DNA of 64,000 nucleotides from Flavobacteriales bacterium (GCA_018883325.1 VEQH01000006.1:1-64000), one strand, 5' to 3'. Positions 8,873-19,098 are shown, counted from the stretch's first letter. A program made the numbers and translations. Notes: generated by a model not told the origin, from the sequence alone.

Positions 8873-9547
8873 ATGGTAACACATTCTATCATCATCACGG
8901 CTGGAGGAATTGGGAAACGCATGGGGAGTGAAATTCCAAAACAATTCATTGAAATTTGCGGAAAACCAATATTATTACACACATTAGAGCTGTTTTATCA
9001 CTTTGATTCCAGCATGGAATTATTCATTACTTTGCCTGAAGATTGGAAAAGTTATTGGAGCGAAATCTTGGAGAAAAACAACTGCACAATTCCTCATCAA
9101 GTAATTTCTGGTGGGGAAGAACGTTACCATTCTATTCAAAACGCACTTCAGTTTTGTTCTGGAAAATACATAGCTGTTCACGATGGCGTTCGCCCTTTAG
9201 TTTCAAAAGAAACATTGAAAAGATGCTTGGAAGCACTTCAAAATTTTTCAGCTGTTATTCCCGTTTTGGCGGTCAAAGAATCCCTTCGGAAAATTGAAAA
9301 TTCTTTTTCATCAGCTGTCAATAGAAGTGATTTTCGATTGATACAAACACCTCAATTTTTTCATGCTTCAATCTTGAAAAATGCTTACCTCCAACCTTTT
9401 CATTCGGGAATCACAGACGATGCAAGCTTAGTGGAAGAACTTGGTGAAAAGATTCATTTAGTTGAAGGAAACGAAGAGAACATTAAAATTACAACGCCAT
9501 TCGATTTGAAAATTGCTGAATTATTCATTCAAGAAAAATTAAAATGA
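8873..9547 (+). CDS. ispD: 2-C-methyl-D-erythritol 4-phosphate cytidylyltransferase
   Basis: A 224-residue nucleotidyltransferase joining MEP and CTP to CDP-methylerythritol, third step of the MEP isoprenoid pathway. The CTP-binding loop is AGGIGKRMGSEIPKQF (10-25) and the HDGVRPL motif holds Asp104. The C-terminal part (NIKITTPFDLKIAE) is typical of IspD. A strong -7 element sits directly upstream, and the last four bases (ATGA) overlap the LD-carboxypeptidase gene. Confidence 0.95.
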   Translation: MVTHSIIITAGGIGKRMGSEIPKQFIEICGKPILLHTLELFYHFDSSMELFITLPEDWKSYWSEILEKNNCTIPHQVISGGEERYHSIQNALQFCSGKYIAVHDGVRPLVSKETLKRCLEALQNFSAVIPVLAVKESLRKIENSFSSAVNRSDFRLIQTPQFFHASILKNAYLQPFHSGITDDASLVEELGEKIHLVEGNEENIKITTPFDLKIAELFIQEKLK

Positions 9548-10443
9548 TTCAACCGTCCGCACTGCAAAAAGGAGATTTAATTTACATCACAGCTCCAGCA
9601 AAAGCAATAGAACCTGAATATGTTATTTTCGCTCAAAACTACCTTGAAAAACAAGGTTTTCGTGTGGAAATTAGTCCCAATTGTTTAGGAAATTATAACT
9701 ATTTTTCGGGTACTGACCAAGAACGACTTTCTGATTTGCAACAAGGAATTGACCATCCAGAAGTAAAAGCAATTTTATGTGCGCGTGGTGGCTATGGTTG
9801 TGTGCGCATCGTCGATTTATTGCAATGGGCAAATATGTTGCGTGAACCAAAATGGCTCATTGGGTTTAGTGATGTGACCGTTTTTCACCACCGACTTTTT
9901 AAACTTGGGGTTCAATCAATCCACGGAACGATGCCTTTGAATTTCAAAACAAATTCAGCTGCTGCTTTACAAACCCTGCACGATTCAATTACAGGTAAAA
10001 AACCAGATTTAAGTTGGAATGCAACAAATCACAATCGAAATGGAAAAGCAAACGGTAAACTGATAGGAGGAAATTTAAGTATCATTTACAGTCTAATTGC
10101 CACTAATGATGCGTACTATTTTGAAGGAAATATTTTGTTTGTTGAAGATTTGTCGGAGCAGTTATATCACCTCGACCGCATGTTTTTTACTTTGAAAAAA
10201 AGTGGTATTTTGGACCGAATCAATGGCCTGATTATCGGCGGAATGACCGATATGAAAGATACGGCTGTACCTTTTGGAATGACAATCGAAGAACTAATTT
10301 TACAACATTTTGTTTTTACTAAAATTCCAATTGCCTTTGATGCACCCATTGGACACATTGACGATAATCAAGCTGTAATCGTTGGTGCTGAGGTTGAATT
10401 GAGTGTTGAAATTGAGCAAACTAAGTTGTCTTATCTAAATTAA
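9544..10443 (+). CDS. LD-carboxypeptidase (peptidase S66)
   Basis: A 299-residue S66 serine peptidase that trims the terminal D-alanine from murein tetrapeptides during peptidoglycan recycling. The Ser-Glu-His triad is visible as Ser109 (GFSDVT), Glu201 (VEDLSEQ) and His271 (APIGH). The N-terminal ITAPAKA strand and ARGGYGCVRI loop are also typical. There is no signal peptide, consistent with cytoplasmic recycling. It overlaps ispD by ATGA. MccF-type immunity proteins share the fold, but the context favours a housekeeping role. Confidence 0.9.
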   Translation: MIQPSALQKGDLIYITAPAKAIEPEYVIFAQNYLEKQGFRVEISPNCLGNYNYFSGTDQERLSDLQQGIDHPEVKAILCARGGYGCVRIVDLLQWANMLREPKWLIGFSDVTVFHHRLFKLGVQSIHGTMPLNFKTNSAAALQTLHDSITGKKPDLSWNATNHNRNGKANGKLIGGNLSIIYSLIATNDAYYFEGNILFVEDLSEQLYHLDRMFFTLKKSGILDRINGLIIGGMTDMKDTAVPFGMTIEELILQHFVFTKIPIAFDAPIGHIDDNQAVIVGAEVELSVEIEQTKLSYLN

Positions 10444-10485
10444 TTCTAAATAAGAACCAAAATTCAAATGGATTGTTCTAAAAAG

Positions 10486-10493
10486 TAACTTTG
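10486..10493 (+). promoter_or_regulatory. Promoter -7 element of the sdh genes
   Basis: TAACTTTG matches TAnnTTTG, 24 nt before the sdhC ATG, in the only gap between the upstream operon and sdhC. No well-spaced -33 box is apparent. Confidence 0.6.
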
Positions 10494-10517
10494 CAAACAT
10501 CAAACGAAAACTGATAT

Positions 10518-11366
10518 ATGAGTAATTCTGCACTATTAAAATCCTCAATTGCCAAGAAATATTGGATGGCATTGACAGGTTTGTTTCTATGTACCTTCTT
10601 GCTAGGGCATTTATTAGGAAACTTACAGCTATTGGTTCCTGGAGAAGAGGGCCGAAGAATGTTTAATGAATATGCATACTTTATGACGCACAATCCTGCA
10701 ATTAAAGCATTGTCTTATTTAACTTACATTTCTATTCTTTTCCACGCAATTGATGGAATTGCGTTGACAATTCAAAACAAAAAAGCGCGTCCTGTGGCTT
10801 ACGCTTATTCAAATCCAAGTGCTAATTCATCTTTACCATCTCGCTACATGGCGGTTTTAGGTACTTTGATTTTAGTGTTCATCGCAACGCATATGGCTAA
10901 CTTCTGGTGGAAAATGAAATTCACAGACGAAATTCCATTGCACACTTACAAGTTAGAAGCAAAACAAGATATGGGAGCTTCTGCGGAGCAATCGTTTTAC
11001 TACACACACACACCTTCTTTACAGCCAATTCCTGCTGATCCAAACAGCATCGATATAAAAAACAAAACGGAATTGTACTATAAAGGAACGAACATTAAAA
11101 TCGGTGAAGGTTATAAAGATTTACATACGGTTGTTATGGCTTTCTTTACAGATAAATCAACAGGATTGTTCGGCGTATTGTTTTACGTGCTTTCAATGTT
11201 CATTTTAGGATTCCATTTATGGCACGGTTTCGCATCTGCATTTCAATCTTTAGGATTAAATCATGCAAAATGGAATGGTGTTATTGGTATCACAGGTAAA
11301 GCGTTCGCTGTTCTTGTACCATTAGCGTTTGCAATTATTCCAATCATTATCTTTTTGAATAAATAG
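10518..11366 (+). CDS. sdhC: Succinate dehydrogenase cytochrome b subunit (type B)
   Basis: A 282-residue five-helix di-heme anchor of succinate:quinone oxidoreductase. Candidate heme-ligand histidines occur in [35 protein letters not shown] and LGLNHAKW. It passes electrons from the Fe-S subunit to menaquinone in the inner membrane. At 282 residues it is longer than the ~225-240 usual for the family. The excess is a hydrophilic stretch at ~140-200 (LEAKQDMG to KIGEGYKDL) between helices III and IV. It starts the sdhCA unit, 13 bp before sdhA. Confidence 0.9.
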   Translation: MSNSALLKSSIAKKYWMALTGLFLCTFLLGHLLGNLQLLVPGEEGRRMFNEYAYFMTHNPAIKALSYLTYISILFHAIDGIALTIQNKKARPVAYAYSNPSANSSLPSRYMAVLGTLILVFIATHMANFWWKMKFTDEIPLHTYKLEAKQDMGASAEQSFYYTHTPSLQPIPADPNSIDIKNKTELYYKGTNIKIGEGYKDLHTVVMAFFTDKSTGLFGVLFYVLSMFILGFHLWHGFASAFQSLGLNHAKWNGVIGITGKAFAVLVPLAFAIIPIIIFLNK

Positions 11367-11379
11367 GAAATTAAGCATT

Positions 11380-13392
11380 ATGATTAAGTTAGACTCAAAA
11401 ATACCTGCTGGACCATTAGCAGAAAAATGGACAGACCATAAAAACCACATGAAATTAGTGGCTCCAAATAACCGTCCAAAAATAGACATTATCGTTGTTG
11501 GGACAGGATTAGCAGGAGCATCAGCTGCAGCGTCACTTGGCGAAATGGGTTACAACGTAAAAGCGTTTTGTTTCCAAGATTCTCCAAGACGAGCGCATTC
11601 AATTGCAGCGCAAGGTGGTATCAACGCAGCGAAAAATTATCAAAATGATGGTGACTCTGTTTACCGTTTGTTTTATGATACAATCAAAGGTGGTGACTAC
11701 CGTGCGCGCGAAGCAAACGTTCACCGTTTAGCTGAGGTTTCTGGTAACATCATCGACCAATGTGTGGCACAAGGTGTTCCTTTTGCGCGTGAATACGGAG
11801 GTTTGTTAGATAACCGTTCTTTCGGTGGTACACAAGTTCAACGTACCTTTTACGCAGCAGGACAAACAGGACAACAATTATTATTAGGAGCATATTCTGC
11901 TCTTTCTCGCCAAATCGGTTTAGGACGTGTGAAAATGTATAACCGCCACGAAATGTTGGATTTAGTAAAAATCGACGGAAAAGCACGTGGAATTATCGCT
12001 CGTAATTTAGTGACTGGTGAAATCGAAAGACATTCTGCTCACGCTGTTGTGATTGCTTCAGGAGGTTATGGTAACGTATATTTCTTGTCGACAAATGCGA
12101 TGGGAAGTAACGTGTCAGCAGCTTGGAAAGTACACAAAAGAGGAGCTTTATTCGCAAATCCTTGTTACGTTCAAATTCACCCAACTTGTATTCCTGTTCA
12201 CGGAACAAATCAATCAAAATTGACCTTGATGTCAGAATCATTGAGAAACTCCGGAAGAATATGGGTTCCTAAGAAAAAAGAAGATGCTGAAGCAATTCGC
12301 GCTGGTAAATTAAAGCCAACACAAATCGCTGAAGAAGATAGAGATTATTATTTGGAAAGAAGATATCCGGCTTTCGGAAACTTGGTTCCTCGTGATGTTG
12401 CTTCACGTGCGGCAAAAGAAAGATGTGATGAAGGTTATGGAATTGAGGCAAACGACACCAACGAAGGTGTTTACTTGGATTTTGCTTCCGAAATCATGAG
12501 CAAAGGTCGTCAGGCTGCTTTTGCACAAGGTGACCACAATCCGTCAGAGGAAAAAATGAAACAATTGGGTAAGAAGTGGGTGGAAGAAAAGTACGGAAAT
12601 TTATTCCAGATGTACGAAAAAATCACTGACGAAAACCCGTATGAGGCACCAATGAAAATTTATCCCGCGGTTCACTACACGATGGGTGGCGTTTGGGTTG
12701 ATTACAACTTACAAAGTACAATCGAAGGGTGTTTTGTTTGTGGAGAAGCGAATTTCTCGGATCATGGTGCCAACCGTTTAGGAGCTTCTGCATTGATGCA
12801 AGGTTTGGCAGATGGATACTTCGTTTTACCATATACTATTTCAGATTACTTAGCAAACGAAATCCGTACAGGAAAAATCTCAACTGATTCACCAGAATTC
12901 GTTGAAGCTGAAAACGCTGTGAAATCTACAATTGATATGTTCTTGAATAATAAAGGAACAAAATCAGTAGATCATTTCCACAAACGTTTAGGTTTAGTAA
13001 TGTGGAACAAAGTTGGAATGGCTAGAAACGAACAAGGTTTGAAAGAAGCAATTGCTGAAATCGCTGAAATTCGTGACGATTTCTACAAAAATGTATTCGT
13101 TCCAGGAAGTGCTGATGAATTAAATCCTGAGTTGGAAAAAGCATTGCGCGTTGCTGATTTTATGGAATTAGGTCAGTTGATGGCGATGGACGCATTGCAA
13201 CGTAAAGAATCTTGTGGTGGACATTTCCGTGAAGAGTATCAAGACGAGGAAGGAGAAACATTGCGCGACGATGAAAACTTCAAATTTGTTGGTGCTTGGG
13301 AATACAAAGGAATGGACGTTACTCAGGCTGAATTGCACAAAGAAGACTTGAATTATGAGTTTATTAAAATAGCGGCTCGTAACTATAAATAA
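11380..13392 (+). CDS. sdhA: Succinate dehydrogenase/fumarate reductase flavoprotein subunit
   Basis: A 670-residue catalytic subunit oxidising succinate to fumarate. The FAD-binding [10 protein letters not shown] is at 41-50, and His73 in [11 protein letters not shown] is the covalent FAD ligand. Substrate and catalytic motifs are present: [13 protein letters not shown] and [10 protein letters not shown], followed by [16 protein letters not shown]. Length fits the Bacteroidota type-B enzyme. The sdhB partner is not next: the stop is followed with zero spacing by an MNT nucleotidyltransferase gene. Confidence 0.96.
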   Translation: MIKLDSKIPAGPLAEKWTDHKNHMKLVAPNNRPKIDIIVVGTGLAGASAAASLGEMGYNVKAFCFQDSPRRAHSIAAQGGINAAKNYQNDGDSVYRLFYDTIKGGDYRAREANVHRLAEVSGNIIDQCVAQGVPFAREYGGLLDNRSFGGTQVQRTFYAAGQTGQQLLLGAYSALSRQIGLGRVKMYNRHEMLDLVKIDGKARGIIARNLVTGEIERHSAHAVVIASGGYGNVYFLSTNAMGSNVSAAWKVHKRGALFANPCYVQIHPTCIPVHGTNQSKLTLMSESLRNSGRIWVPKKKEDAEAIRAGKLKPTQIAEEDRDYYLERRYPAFGNLVPRDVASRAAKERCDEGYGIEANDTNEGVYLDFASEIMSKGRQAAFAQGDHNPSEEKMKQLGKKWVEEKYGNLFQMYEKITDENPYEAPMKIYPAVHYTMGGVWVDYNLQSTIEGCFVCGEANFSDHGANRLGASALMQGLADGYFVLPYTISDYLANEIRTGKISTDSPEFVEAENAVKSTIDMFLNNKGTKSVDHFHKRLGLVMWNKVGMARNEQGLKEAIAEIAEIRDDFYKNVFVPGSADELNPELEKALRVADFMELGQLMAMDALQRKESCGGHFREEYQDEEGETLRDDENFKFVGAWEYKGMDVTQAELHKEDLNYEFIKIAARNYK

Positions 13393-13683
13393 ATGTTGAC
13401 TTTAGCTTACATAACACAACGACTTGCTTCAATAAAGCCTACGCTTCAAGCTAAGTATCCGATTGCTAGTTTGGCCGTTTTTGGTTCTTATGCTCGAAAT
13501 GAAGCAACCGAAAAAAGCGATGTGGACGTGTTAGTTGAATTAAATGGAAAAATTGGAATTAAATTCATTGATTTAGCAGATGAAATAGAAGCTTGTTTAG
13601 GTGTAAAAACAGATGTTATTACCAAAAACAGTTTAAAATCCAATTACTACGAACACATAAAACAAAATTTGATTTATGTCTAA
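13393..13683 (+). CDS. MNT-type nucleotidyltransferase (MntA-like), without a HEPN partner
   Basis: A 96-residue minimal nucleotidyltransferase. The core GSYARNEATEKSDVDVLV has the G31-S32 and the two metal Asp residues 43 and 45; a third acidic residue is Asp74 (VKTDVI). In MntA-HepT modules this enzyme AMPylates a HEPN RNase toxin and acts as antitoxin. Here no HEPN gene follows: only 39 bp separate it from a secreted-protein gene. The ATG begins directly after the sdhA stop, implying coupled expression with sdhA. It could be a solitary antitoxin or the survivor of a decayed pair. Confidence 0.85.
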   Translation: MLTLAYITQRLASIKPTLQAKYPIASLAVFGSYARNEATEKSDVDVLVELNGKIGIKFIDLADEIEACLGVKTDVITKNSLKSNYYEHIKQNLIYV

Positions 13684-13722
13684 ACGAGAATAACATTCTT
13701 TTGTATAACAAAAATATATATC

Positions 13723-14610
13723 ATGAAAAAGTTGCTGATTTTTATATTTCTTCTTCCTCTGTGTTTAACAGCACAACCTGAGTTTTCATTTGATTTATAT
13801 TTTGAAGATGCTTTGGGAAATAGAGATACTGTAACGATTGGTTATGACCCACAAGCAACCGATGGAATTGATGAGTTATTTGGAGAGGAAAATATAATTT
13901 CTCAACCGTGGGATAGTGTTTTGGATGTTAGAATCGGTAACAAAACTTATACTGAAAACACCTGGCTAACGGACAATACGTATTTAAGTAAAAAGCAAAT
14001 TATCAGTAGCTATTGTAATAACAGTATTACTTCTAGTAGAATCTCACTACAATTTTACGCAAAAAATTATCCTTTAAAATTTAAGTGGGATAAGTCACAG
14101 TTTGAAAATGATACTTGTCGGTTCTTTTCTGTTTTCTTTGGAGAAATTGATTATTTGAATATAGATGCAATTAGTGGCACTTTTCTTCAATACAGCGACA
14201 GCTTATTTTTCCAGCCATACACATCTAATCTAGGTCAAACGTCATTATTTGCACACCAAATCAGTTCAGTAAACGGACAGTTAACAATACTTTATCCTAT
14301 CAATACTTTTAACACCTTTAATAAAGAAATTGGTGTATGCCAATTTGTGTTTTATAGCTATAGATCAGCAAGTTTGGACGATAAATCAACAGACGAACCT
14401 ATAATTTCCCCAAATCCCGTAAACAGTAACTCAAACCTTCAAATTTCAATTGGAGATTATTACCAACTGTATAACATTCAAGGTAACTTGATTAAATCTG
14501 GAGGCATAGAAAATAAAAACATAAATCTTGAGAACATACCGACAGGGTCTTACTACATAAAAATATTTATGGGGAATGATGTATTTCACAAGAAGCTAAC
14601 CATTATTTAA
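13723..14610 (+). CDS. T9SS-secreted protein of unknown function
   Basis: A 295-residue protein with a signal peptide (MKKLLIFIFLLPLCLTAQPEF) and a C-terminal T9SS type A domain from ~225 (IISPNPVNSN; later GSYYIKIF). The middle, ~20-220, looks like a beta-rich domain with two Cys (SYCNNS, DTCRFF), and I do not recognise it. The protein should be exported by Sec and moved to the surface by T9SS. It lies between sdhA and sdhB, 4 bp before the next gene, which is also T9SS-dependent, so the two are probably co-expressed. Confidence 0.8.
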   Translation: MKKLLIFIFLLPLCLTAQPEFSFDLYFEDALGNRDTVTIGYDPQATDGIDELFGEENIISQPWDSVLDVRIGNKTYTENTWLTDNTYLSKKQIISSYCNNSITSSRISLQFYAKNYPLKFKWDKSQFENDTCRFFSVFFGEIDYLNIDAISGTFLQYSDSLFFQPYTSNLGQTSLFAHQISSVNGQLTILYPINTFNTFNKEIGVCQFVFYSYRSASLDDKSTDEPIISPNPVNSNSNLQISIGDYYQLYNIQGNLIKSGGIENKNINLENIPTGSYYIKIFMGNDVFHKKLTII

Positions 14611-14614
14611 AACC

Positions 14615-17600
14615 ATGAAAAATTTATTAACATTAGCTATTTTCTCTTTTATTTCAGTTCTTGTTAATTCTCAGGAACAAAACTTCCAATGCCCAACAGT
14701 TGATTATGAGGAAAATCCAACTCTTAAACTTTTTTCATGTGAAAAATCAAGTATTGAGTATGCAAATCTTTACAGTAAATACAATTACTACAGTACTATT
14801 TACAACAATAGAAATGAAGTGGTTATATACATGGATGTTCATATTTGGCAAAAAGATAATGGTAGTGCTAATTATTCTGACACACCACTTCACAGAGCAA
14901 GAATCCAACAGACTTTTGATATTTTCAATCAGATATACAACTCGAATCAAGCACCTTCTGATCCAATAGTCGGTGTGATTGACTACACAACCACTAAAAT
15001 TAAAATTGTTTTGAATGATGTTTACTTTAATCAATCAACGGTTTGCTGGGGAAAGGGTGGAACAGCCAGCGAAGTAGATGGAGAGTTTTTAAATAATGAA
15101 GCCGACATACTTTATCCCACAGGCAAAAAAAATTTAAAGTGGCATATTACTGGAGTCAACCCCAATAATAATGTTAAAGGTTATGCAAGATTCCCATTGG
15201 AGAATGTTTCATTTTTACAACACTACATCGTATCATATAACCGCGATAATGATATCGTTTATCCCGATAGTCATGGTTTATGGAATTGGGCATTGCACCT
15301 TGCTCACGAAATGGGGCATAATTTTGATTTACAGCACACCTATGCAGGGGGAGCTGTCTGTAATCAATCTGTTTCGGACTATCTGGATGATGTGTTTGGC
15401 TCTGGTACATCTGCAATTTGTCCTCATGACGGTTCTTTTAGTTGTGATTTTAACTCACCGAGTAATAGTTGCACCAATAATCTGATGGGAGGTACGAATG
15501 ATAACAGGTATTACTCCCCAAAGCAAGTACAACGCATTCATAGGGCTTTATCATTAAAATCCATTAGAAATTATGCCGTCGCCTATAATTTCGATCCAAA
15601 TAAGTTTATTGATATTACACAAAATGAAACATGGGACTTCCGAATAAAAATGTACAATAATCTTAGAATTAAAACTGGTTCTACATTGACCATAAAATGT
15701 ACTGTTGAATTTGTTCCTGAAGCAAAGATTATTATTGAGCCTGGGGCAAGATTAATTTTAGATGGAGGAGTATTAACTAATGAATATTATTACAATACTT
15801 TCTGGCAAGGTATAGAAGTTTGGGGTACAACTTCCCAACACCAATATCCACTCTCCCAACCACTTCATCAAGGAAAGCTAGAAATAAAAAATGGAGGAAT
15901 CATTGAAAATGCGTTAATTGGTGTACGAAACTGGAAAACAAATGATTATTCAAAAATTGGTGGTGTAATCATCGCAAATGATGGAGTGTTCAAGAACAAC
16001 AAAAAAGCGGTTGAGTTTGTGATTTATGAGAATTTTTCTCAAACAAATCCAGCGGTTAAAATGAATAACTTGTCACGATTTACTAATACAGACTTTATTA
16101 TTGATAATGATTATTTAGACGATCCAACCTATTTTCAATACCATGTAACGATGTGGGGTGTTTATGGTATTTCCTATTCCAATTGTCATTTTTTTAATAA
16201 TGTATCCCCTAAATCGTATTTAGCTAACAGAAACAGAGCTATTTACTCCATTGACGCTGGATATTCTATCAATGCAGGTTGTTCTATATTAGTTCCAAAC
16301 GGAAGTACATGCCCTGAATCTAATTTGCTTAAATCAACTTTTACAGGTTTTGACAAGACAATTGAGGCAACTGGGGCAGGAACAACAAAAACAGTTTCTG
16401 TAAGTCAAGCTATTTTTGATAACAACGTAAACGGTGTTTTCTTCTCAGAACTAGATAACTTCTCAGTTAATCGTTCAATCATGACTTTAGGTAATCCAAG
16501 TTATTCCACCAGCCCAAGTGCGTATTTCGGAATAAACACAACTAATTCTACTGGATACCAAATAGAAGAAAATCAGTTTTCTAAATATACAGGAATTAAT
16601 GGAACTTATGGTGTTTCAATTGCTAATAGCGGCGTTGAAAACAATAGAGTTTACAAAAATAAGTTTACTGGTTTAACTTTTGGACAAGCTTTAAATGGTG
16701 TAAATAGAAATTCAGCAGACCCTTTAAAAGGTTTTCAATTTTTATGTAATGAATTTAATGGAAATACATCTAGAGCAGTTAGTGTTTTAGTAAACAATTC
16801 TACTAACGGAATTCGATTATATCAAGGAGAATTTTCACCTTTGAAATCAGCAGGAAATACCTTTTTAAATACTCCTTCAAATGCCTTTACAATTTATAAC
16901 GGAACTCCAAATGGTATTATTTATTACCACAATAATGGAACAACAATTCCAACAAATAATACAGCAAACGTTTCTTTGGTTGCAACAACAGTCTCCAACA
17001 CTTGCCCATCAAGTTTTAGTATTATCTCAGGAAAACAAGCTTTACAAAACCATTCAGATAGTTTGCAAGTAATTTATTCTGATTTGAAATATAATTACTT
17101 ATCATTGATTGACGATGGCAATACTGCTAGTTTTATTGATAATATACAAAATGACTGGAGTGAAACAGCTTGGAAGTTACGAAATGAATTAATTGCAAAA
17201 TCTCCTTTTGTTTCTGAAAAATCTTTACTTGAATCGGTAAAACAAAATATACTACCTAACGCAATGATTTTAGAAATTTGCCTTGCAAATCCCGATGTTA
17301 CCAAAAATCAACGATTTATAGAACAGTTAAATTCAATTTATACTTTACCAGAATACATGTTGAATTACATTCTTGAAAATGATGAGAAAACTATTCGTAC
17401 AACGCTTGAGGCTCAAATTGGAACGATTTCATCAGAAAAAAGTGTTATTGAAGATGAGTTAATTCGATTACAAGCAACAGCAGATGAACGAACTATCGAA
17501 GATATAAGTAATGTGTATTCCCTAAAAACCAACTCTCAAAAAAAGATTGACTTAATTGAATTAGCTATTGAAACTGAAAATTGGCAACAAGCGAGCTCCA

Positions 17601-18151
17601 TTTTAAATGAATCATTATTGGATGAGAATTTGAAAGACGAACACTACCGTTTCAACAATTATGGAGATTATATTGCGTTTCGTTCCAATCTTGAAGGTCG
17701 AAAATTAAGCCAATTAGAGCCTACAGAAATTCAATATTTAGAGGATTTAGCTTTATTTGAAAATAAGGTGGGAGGTTATGCTAGAAATATTTTGTGTTTT
17801 TTCTATGAACGTTGTTATGAAAATAATAATGTGGATGATTCAGATAAAATGCTTTTAATTCAAACTAAACCAGACAAGACTTTATCAGAGTTATTTTATA
17901 ATATTGAAATTTACCCAAATCCTGCTGCGGAATATTGTAGTATGAAATGGGAGATTTTAGATGAACTAAAGGAATGTACATACGTTGTTTATTCCATTGA
18001 TGGAATTGAAATTTTGAGAAAAGGAATTACAAGCAATCAAGGAGAGGAATTAATAGATACAAGAAACTATAAAAATGGTACGTATCTAATTGTTATTGAA
18101 AATAATGGAATTAAAAAACAAATAGAAAAATTTATAGTAAGTAATAAGTAA
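14615..18151 (+). CDS. T9SS-secreted metzincin-like protease with beta-helix region
   Basis: A 1178-residue protein with a signal peptide (MKNLLTLAIFSFISVLVNSQ). A zinc-protease domain at ~60-320 has HEMGHNFDLQH (His231, His235, His241), matching HExxHxxxxxH but with Asp where metzincins have Gly. A Met-turn-like NNLMGGTNDN follows, so it resembles reprolysin/pappalysin-type enzymes. From ~335 the chain has Asn/Gly-rich parallel beta-helix-like repeats to ~790, then a helical region, and ends with a type A T9SS domain (IEIYPNPAAE, ~1095 onward). A secreted peptidase or host/prey-surface-binding protein is inferred. It occupies 3.5 kb between sdhA and sdhB. Confidence 0.8.
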   Translation: MKNLLTLAIFSFISVLVNSQEQNFQCPTVDYEENPTLKLFSCEKSSIEYANLYSKYNYYSTIYNNRNEVVIYMDVHIWQKDNGSANYSDTPLHRARIQQTFDIFNQIYNSNQAPSDPIVGVIDYTTTKIKIVLNDVYFNQSTVCWGKGGTASEVDGEFLNNEADILYPTGKKNLKWHITGVNPNNNVKGYARFPLENVSFLQHYIVSYNRDNDIVYPDSHGLWNWALHLAHEMGHNFDLQHTYAGGAVCNQSVSDYLDDVFGSGTSAICPHDGSFSCDFNSPSNSCTNNLMGGTNDNRYYSPKQVQRIHRALSLKSIRNYAVAYNFDPNKFIDITQNETWDFRIKMYNNLRIKTGSTLTIKCTVEFVPEAKIIIEPGARLILDGGVLTNEYYYNTFWQGIEVWGTTSQHQYPLSQPLHQGKLEIKNGGIIENALIGVRNWKTNDYSKIGGVIIANDGVFKNNKKAVEFVIYENFSQTNPAVKMNNLSRFTNTDFIIDNDYLDDPTYFQYHVTMWGVYGISYSNCHFFNNVSPKSYLANRNRAIYSIDAGYSINAGCSILVPNGSTCPESNLLKSTFTGFDKTIEATGAGTTKTVSVSQAIFDNNVNGVFFSELDNFSVNRSIMTLGNPSYSTSPSAYFGINTTNSTGYQIEENQFSKYTGINGTYGVSIANSGVENNRVYKNKFTGLTFGQALNGVNRNSADPLKGFQFLCNEFNGNTSRAVSVLVNNSTNGIRLYQGEFSPLKSAGNTFLNTPSNAFTIYNGTPNGIIYYHNNGTTIPTNNTANVSLVATTVSNTCPSSFSIISGKQALQNHSDSLQVIYSDLKYNYLSLIDDGNTASFIDNIQNDWSETAWKLRNELIAKSPFVSEKSLLESVKQNILPNAMILEICLANPDVTKNQRFIEQLNSIYTLPEYMLNYILENDEKTIRTTLEAQIGTISSEKSVIEDELIRLQATADERTIEDISNVYSLKTNSQKKIDLIELAIETENWQQASSILNESLLDENLKDEHYRFNNYGDYIAFRSNLEGRKLSQLEPTEIQYLEDLALFENKVGGYARNILCFFYERCYENNNVDDSDKMLLIQTKPDKTLSELFYNIEIYPNPAAEYCSMKWEILDELKECTYVVYSIDGIEILRKGITSNQGEELIDTRNYKNGTYLIVIENNGIKKQIEKFIVSNK

Positions 18152-18208
18152 AATAATCGGCCTAGCTAATGCCTTTCGGCTTTTGGCTAGTGCCTAAATT
18201 TATGAAAT

Positions 18209-18976
18209 ATGGCAACAAAAACAATAAACATTACATTAAAAATCTGGAGACAGAAAAATGCTAAGGTTAAAGGATCATTAGAATCTTATAAATTAGACAA
18301 TGTATCCACTGACAGTTCTTTTTTAGAAATGTTGGATCAGTTGAATGAGCAATTGGTTAATGAGCAAAAAGAGCCCGTAGCTTTCGATCACGATTGTCGT
18401 GAAGGAATCTGTGGAATGTGTTCATTATATATCAATGGCCGTGCACACGGTCCAGATACAGGTATTACTACTTGTCAGTTACACATGCGCATGTTCAACG
18501 ATGGAGATACGATTTATGTGGAGCCATGGAGATCAGCGGCATTCCCAATTATCAAAGACTTAGTTGTCGATAGAAGTGCTTTTGACCGTATTCAACAAGC
18601 AGGAGGATTTGTTTCAGTAAACACTTCTGGTAGAACAATGGATGCGAACGCAATTCCAGTTCCTAAAGCAGATGCAGATAAAGCTTTTGAAGCTGCTGCT
18701 TGTATTGGTTGTGGAGCTTGTGTTGCAACGTGTAAAAATGGTTCAGCAATGCTATTTGTTGGCGCTAAAGTTTCGCAATATGCATTGTTACCTCAAGGAA
18801 AAGTGGAAGCAAAAGAGCGCGTTTTAAACATGGTGCGTCAAATGGACGAAGAAGGTTTCGGAAACTGTACCAACACGGGAGCATGTGAGATAGAATGTCC
18901 GAAAGGGATTTCTTTGGAGAACATCGCAAGAATGAACAGAGAATTTTTATTCGCTTCTTTGACTTCTGAAAAGTAA
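18209..18976 (+). CDS. sdhB: Succinate dehydrogenase iron-sulfur subunit
   Basis: A 255-residue electron-transfer subunit linking SdhA flavin to SdhC heme. The 2Fe-2S ligands are Cys63, Cys68, Cys71 and Cys89 (CREGICGMC). The ferredoxin-like part has [11 protein letters not shown] (Cys165-175) and [15 protein letters not shown] (Cys220, 226, 230), for the 4Fe-4S and 3Fe-4S clusters. All cluster ligands are intact, so the enzyme should work despite the split operon. A near-consensus TAAATTTA at 18195-18202, 6 nt before the ATG, could give it its own promoter. The preceding GGCCTAGC...GCTAGTGCC hairpin-like sequence may end upstream transcripts. Confidence 0.95.
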   Translation: MATKTINITLKIWRQKNAKVKGSLESYKLDNVSTDSSFLEMLDQLNEQLVNEQKEPVAFDHDCREGICGMCSLYINGRAHGPDTGITTCQLHMRMFNDGDTIYVEPWRSAAFPIIKDLVVDRSAFDRIQQAGGFVSVNTSGRTMDANAIPVPKADADKAFEAAACIGCGACVATCKNGSAMLFVGAKVSQYALLPQGKVEAKERVLNMVRQMDEEGFGNCTNTGACEIECPKGISLENIARMNREFLFASLTSEK

Positions 18977-18995
18977 ATTTAGAAACATAATATTG

Positions 18996-19026
18996 AAAAA
19001 GCATCCTTGTGGATGCTTTTTTTTTG
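18996..19026 (+). terminator. Intrinsic terminator after sdhB
   Basis: The stem AAAAAGCATCC / GGATGCTTTTT has a 4-nt loop (TTGT) and a long T run, 20 bp after the sdhB stop. Confidence 0.9.
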
Positions 19027-19090
19027 CAACCAAAGTGTTAAATGGTCGTCTGATTACTATTAATATTAAAGAAAAAGCATTTAATTTCAA

Positions 19091-19098
19091 TAAATTTG
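19091..19098 (+). promoter_or_regulatory. Promoter -7 element of the giant adhesin gene
   Basis: TAAATTTG matches TAnnTTTG, 40 nt upstream of the ATG at 19139, just after the sdhB terminator, so the adhesin and PorP/SprF genes probably form their own unit. Confidence 0.5.

Noticed and set aside
13593-13781. A HEPN toxin gene after the MNT gene
   Set aside because: The only frame there is a shadow across the MNT end and the next signal peptide, without HEPN residues.
18158-18198. Riboswitch or strong terminator before sdhB
   Set aside because: GGCCTAGC...GCTAGTGCC can form only a short imperfect hairpin without a T tract; at most a weak terminator.
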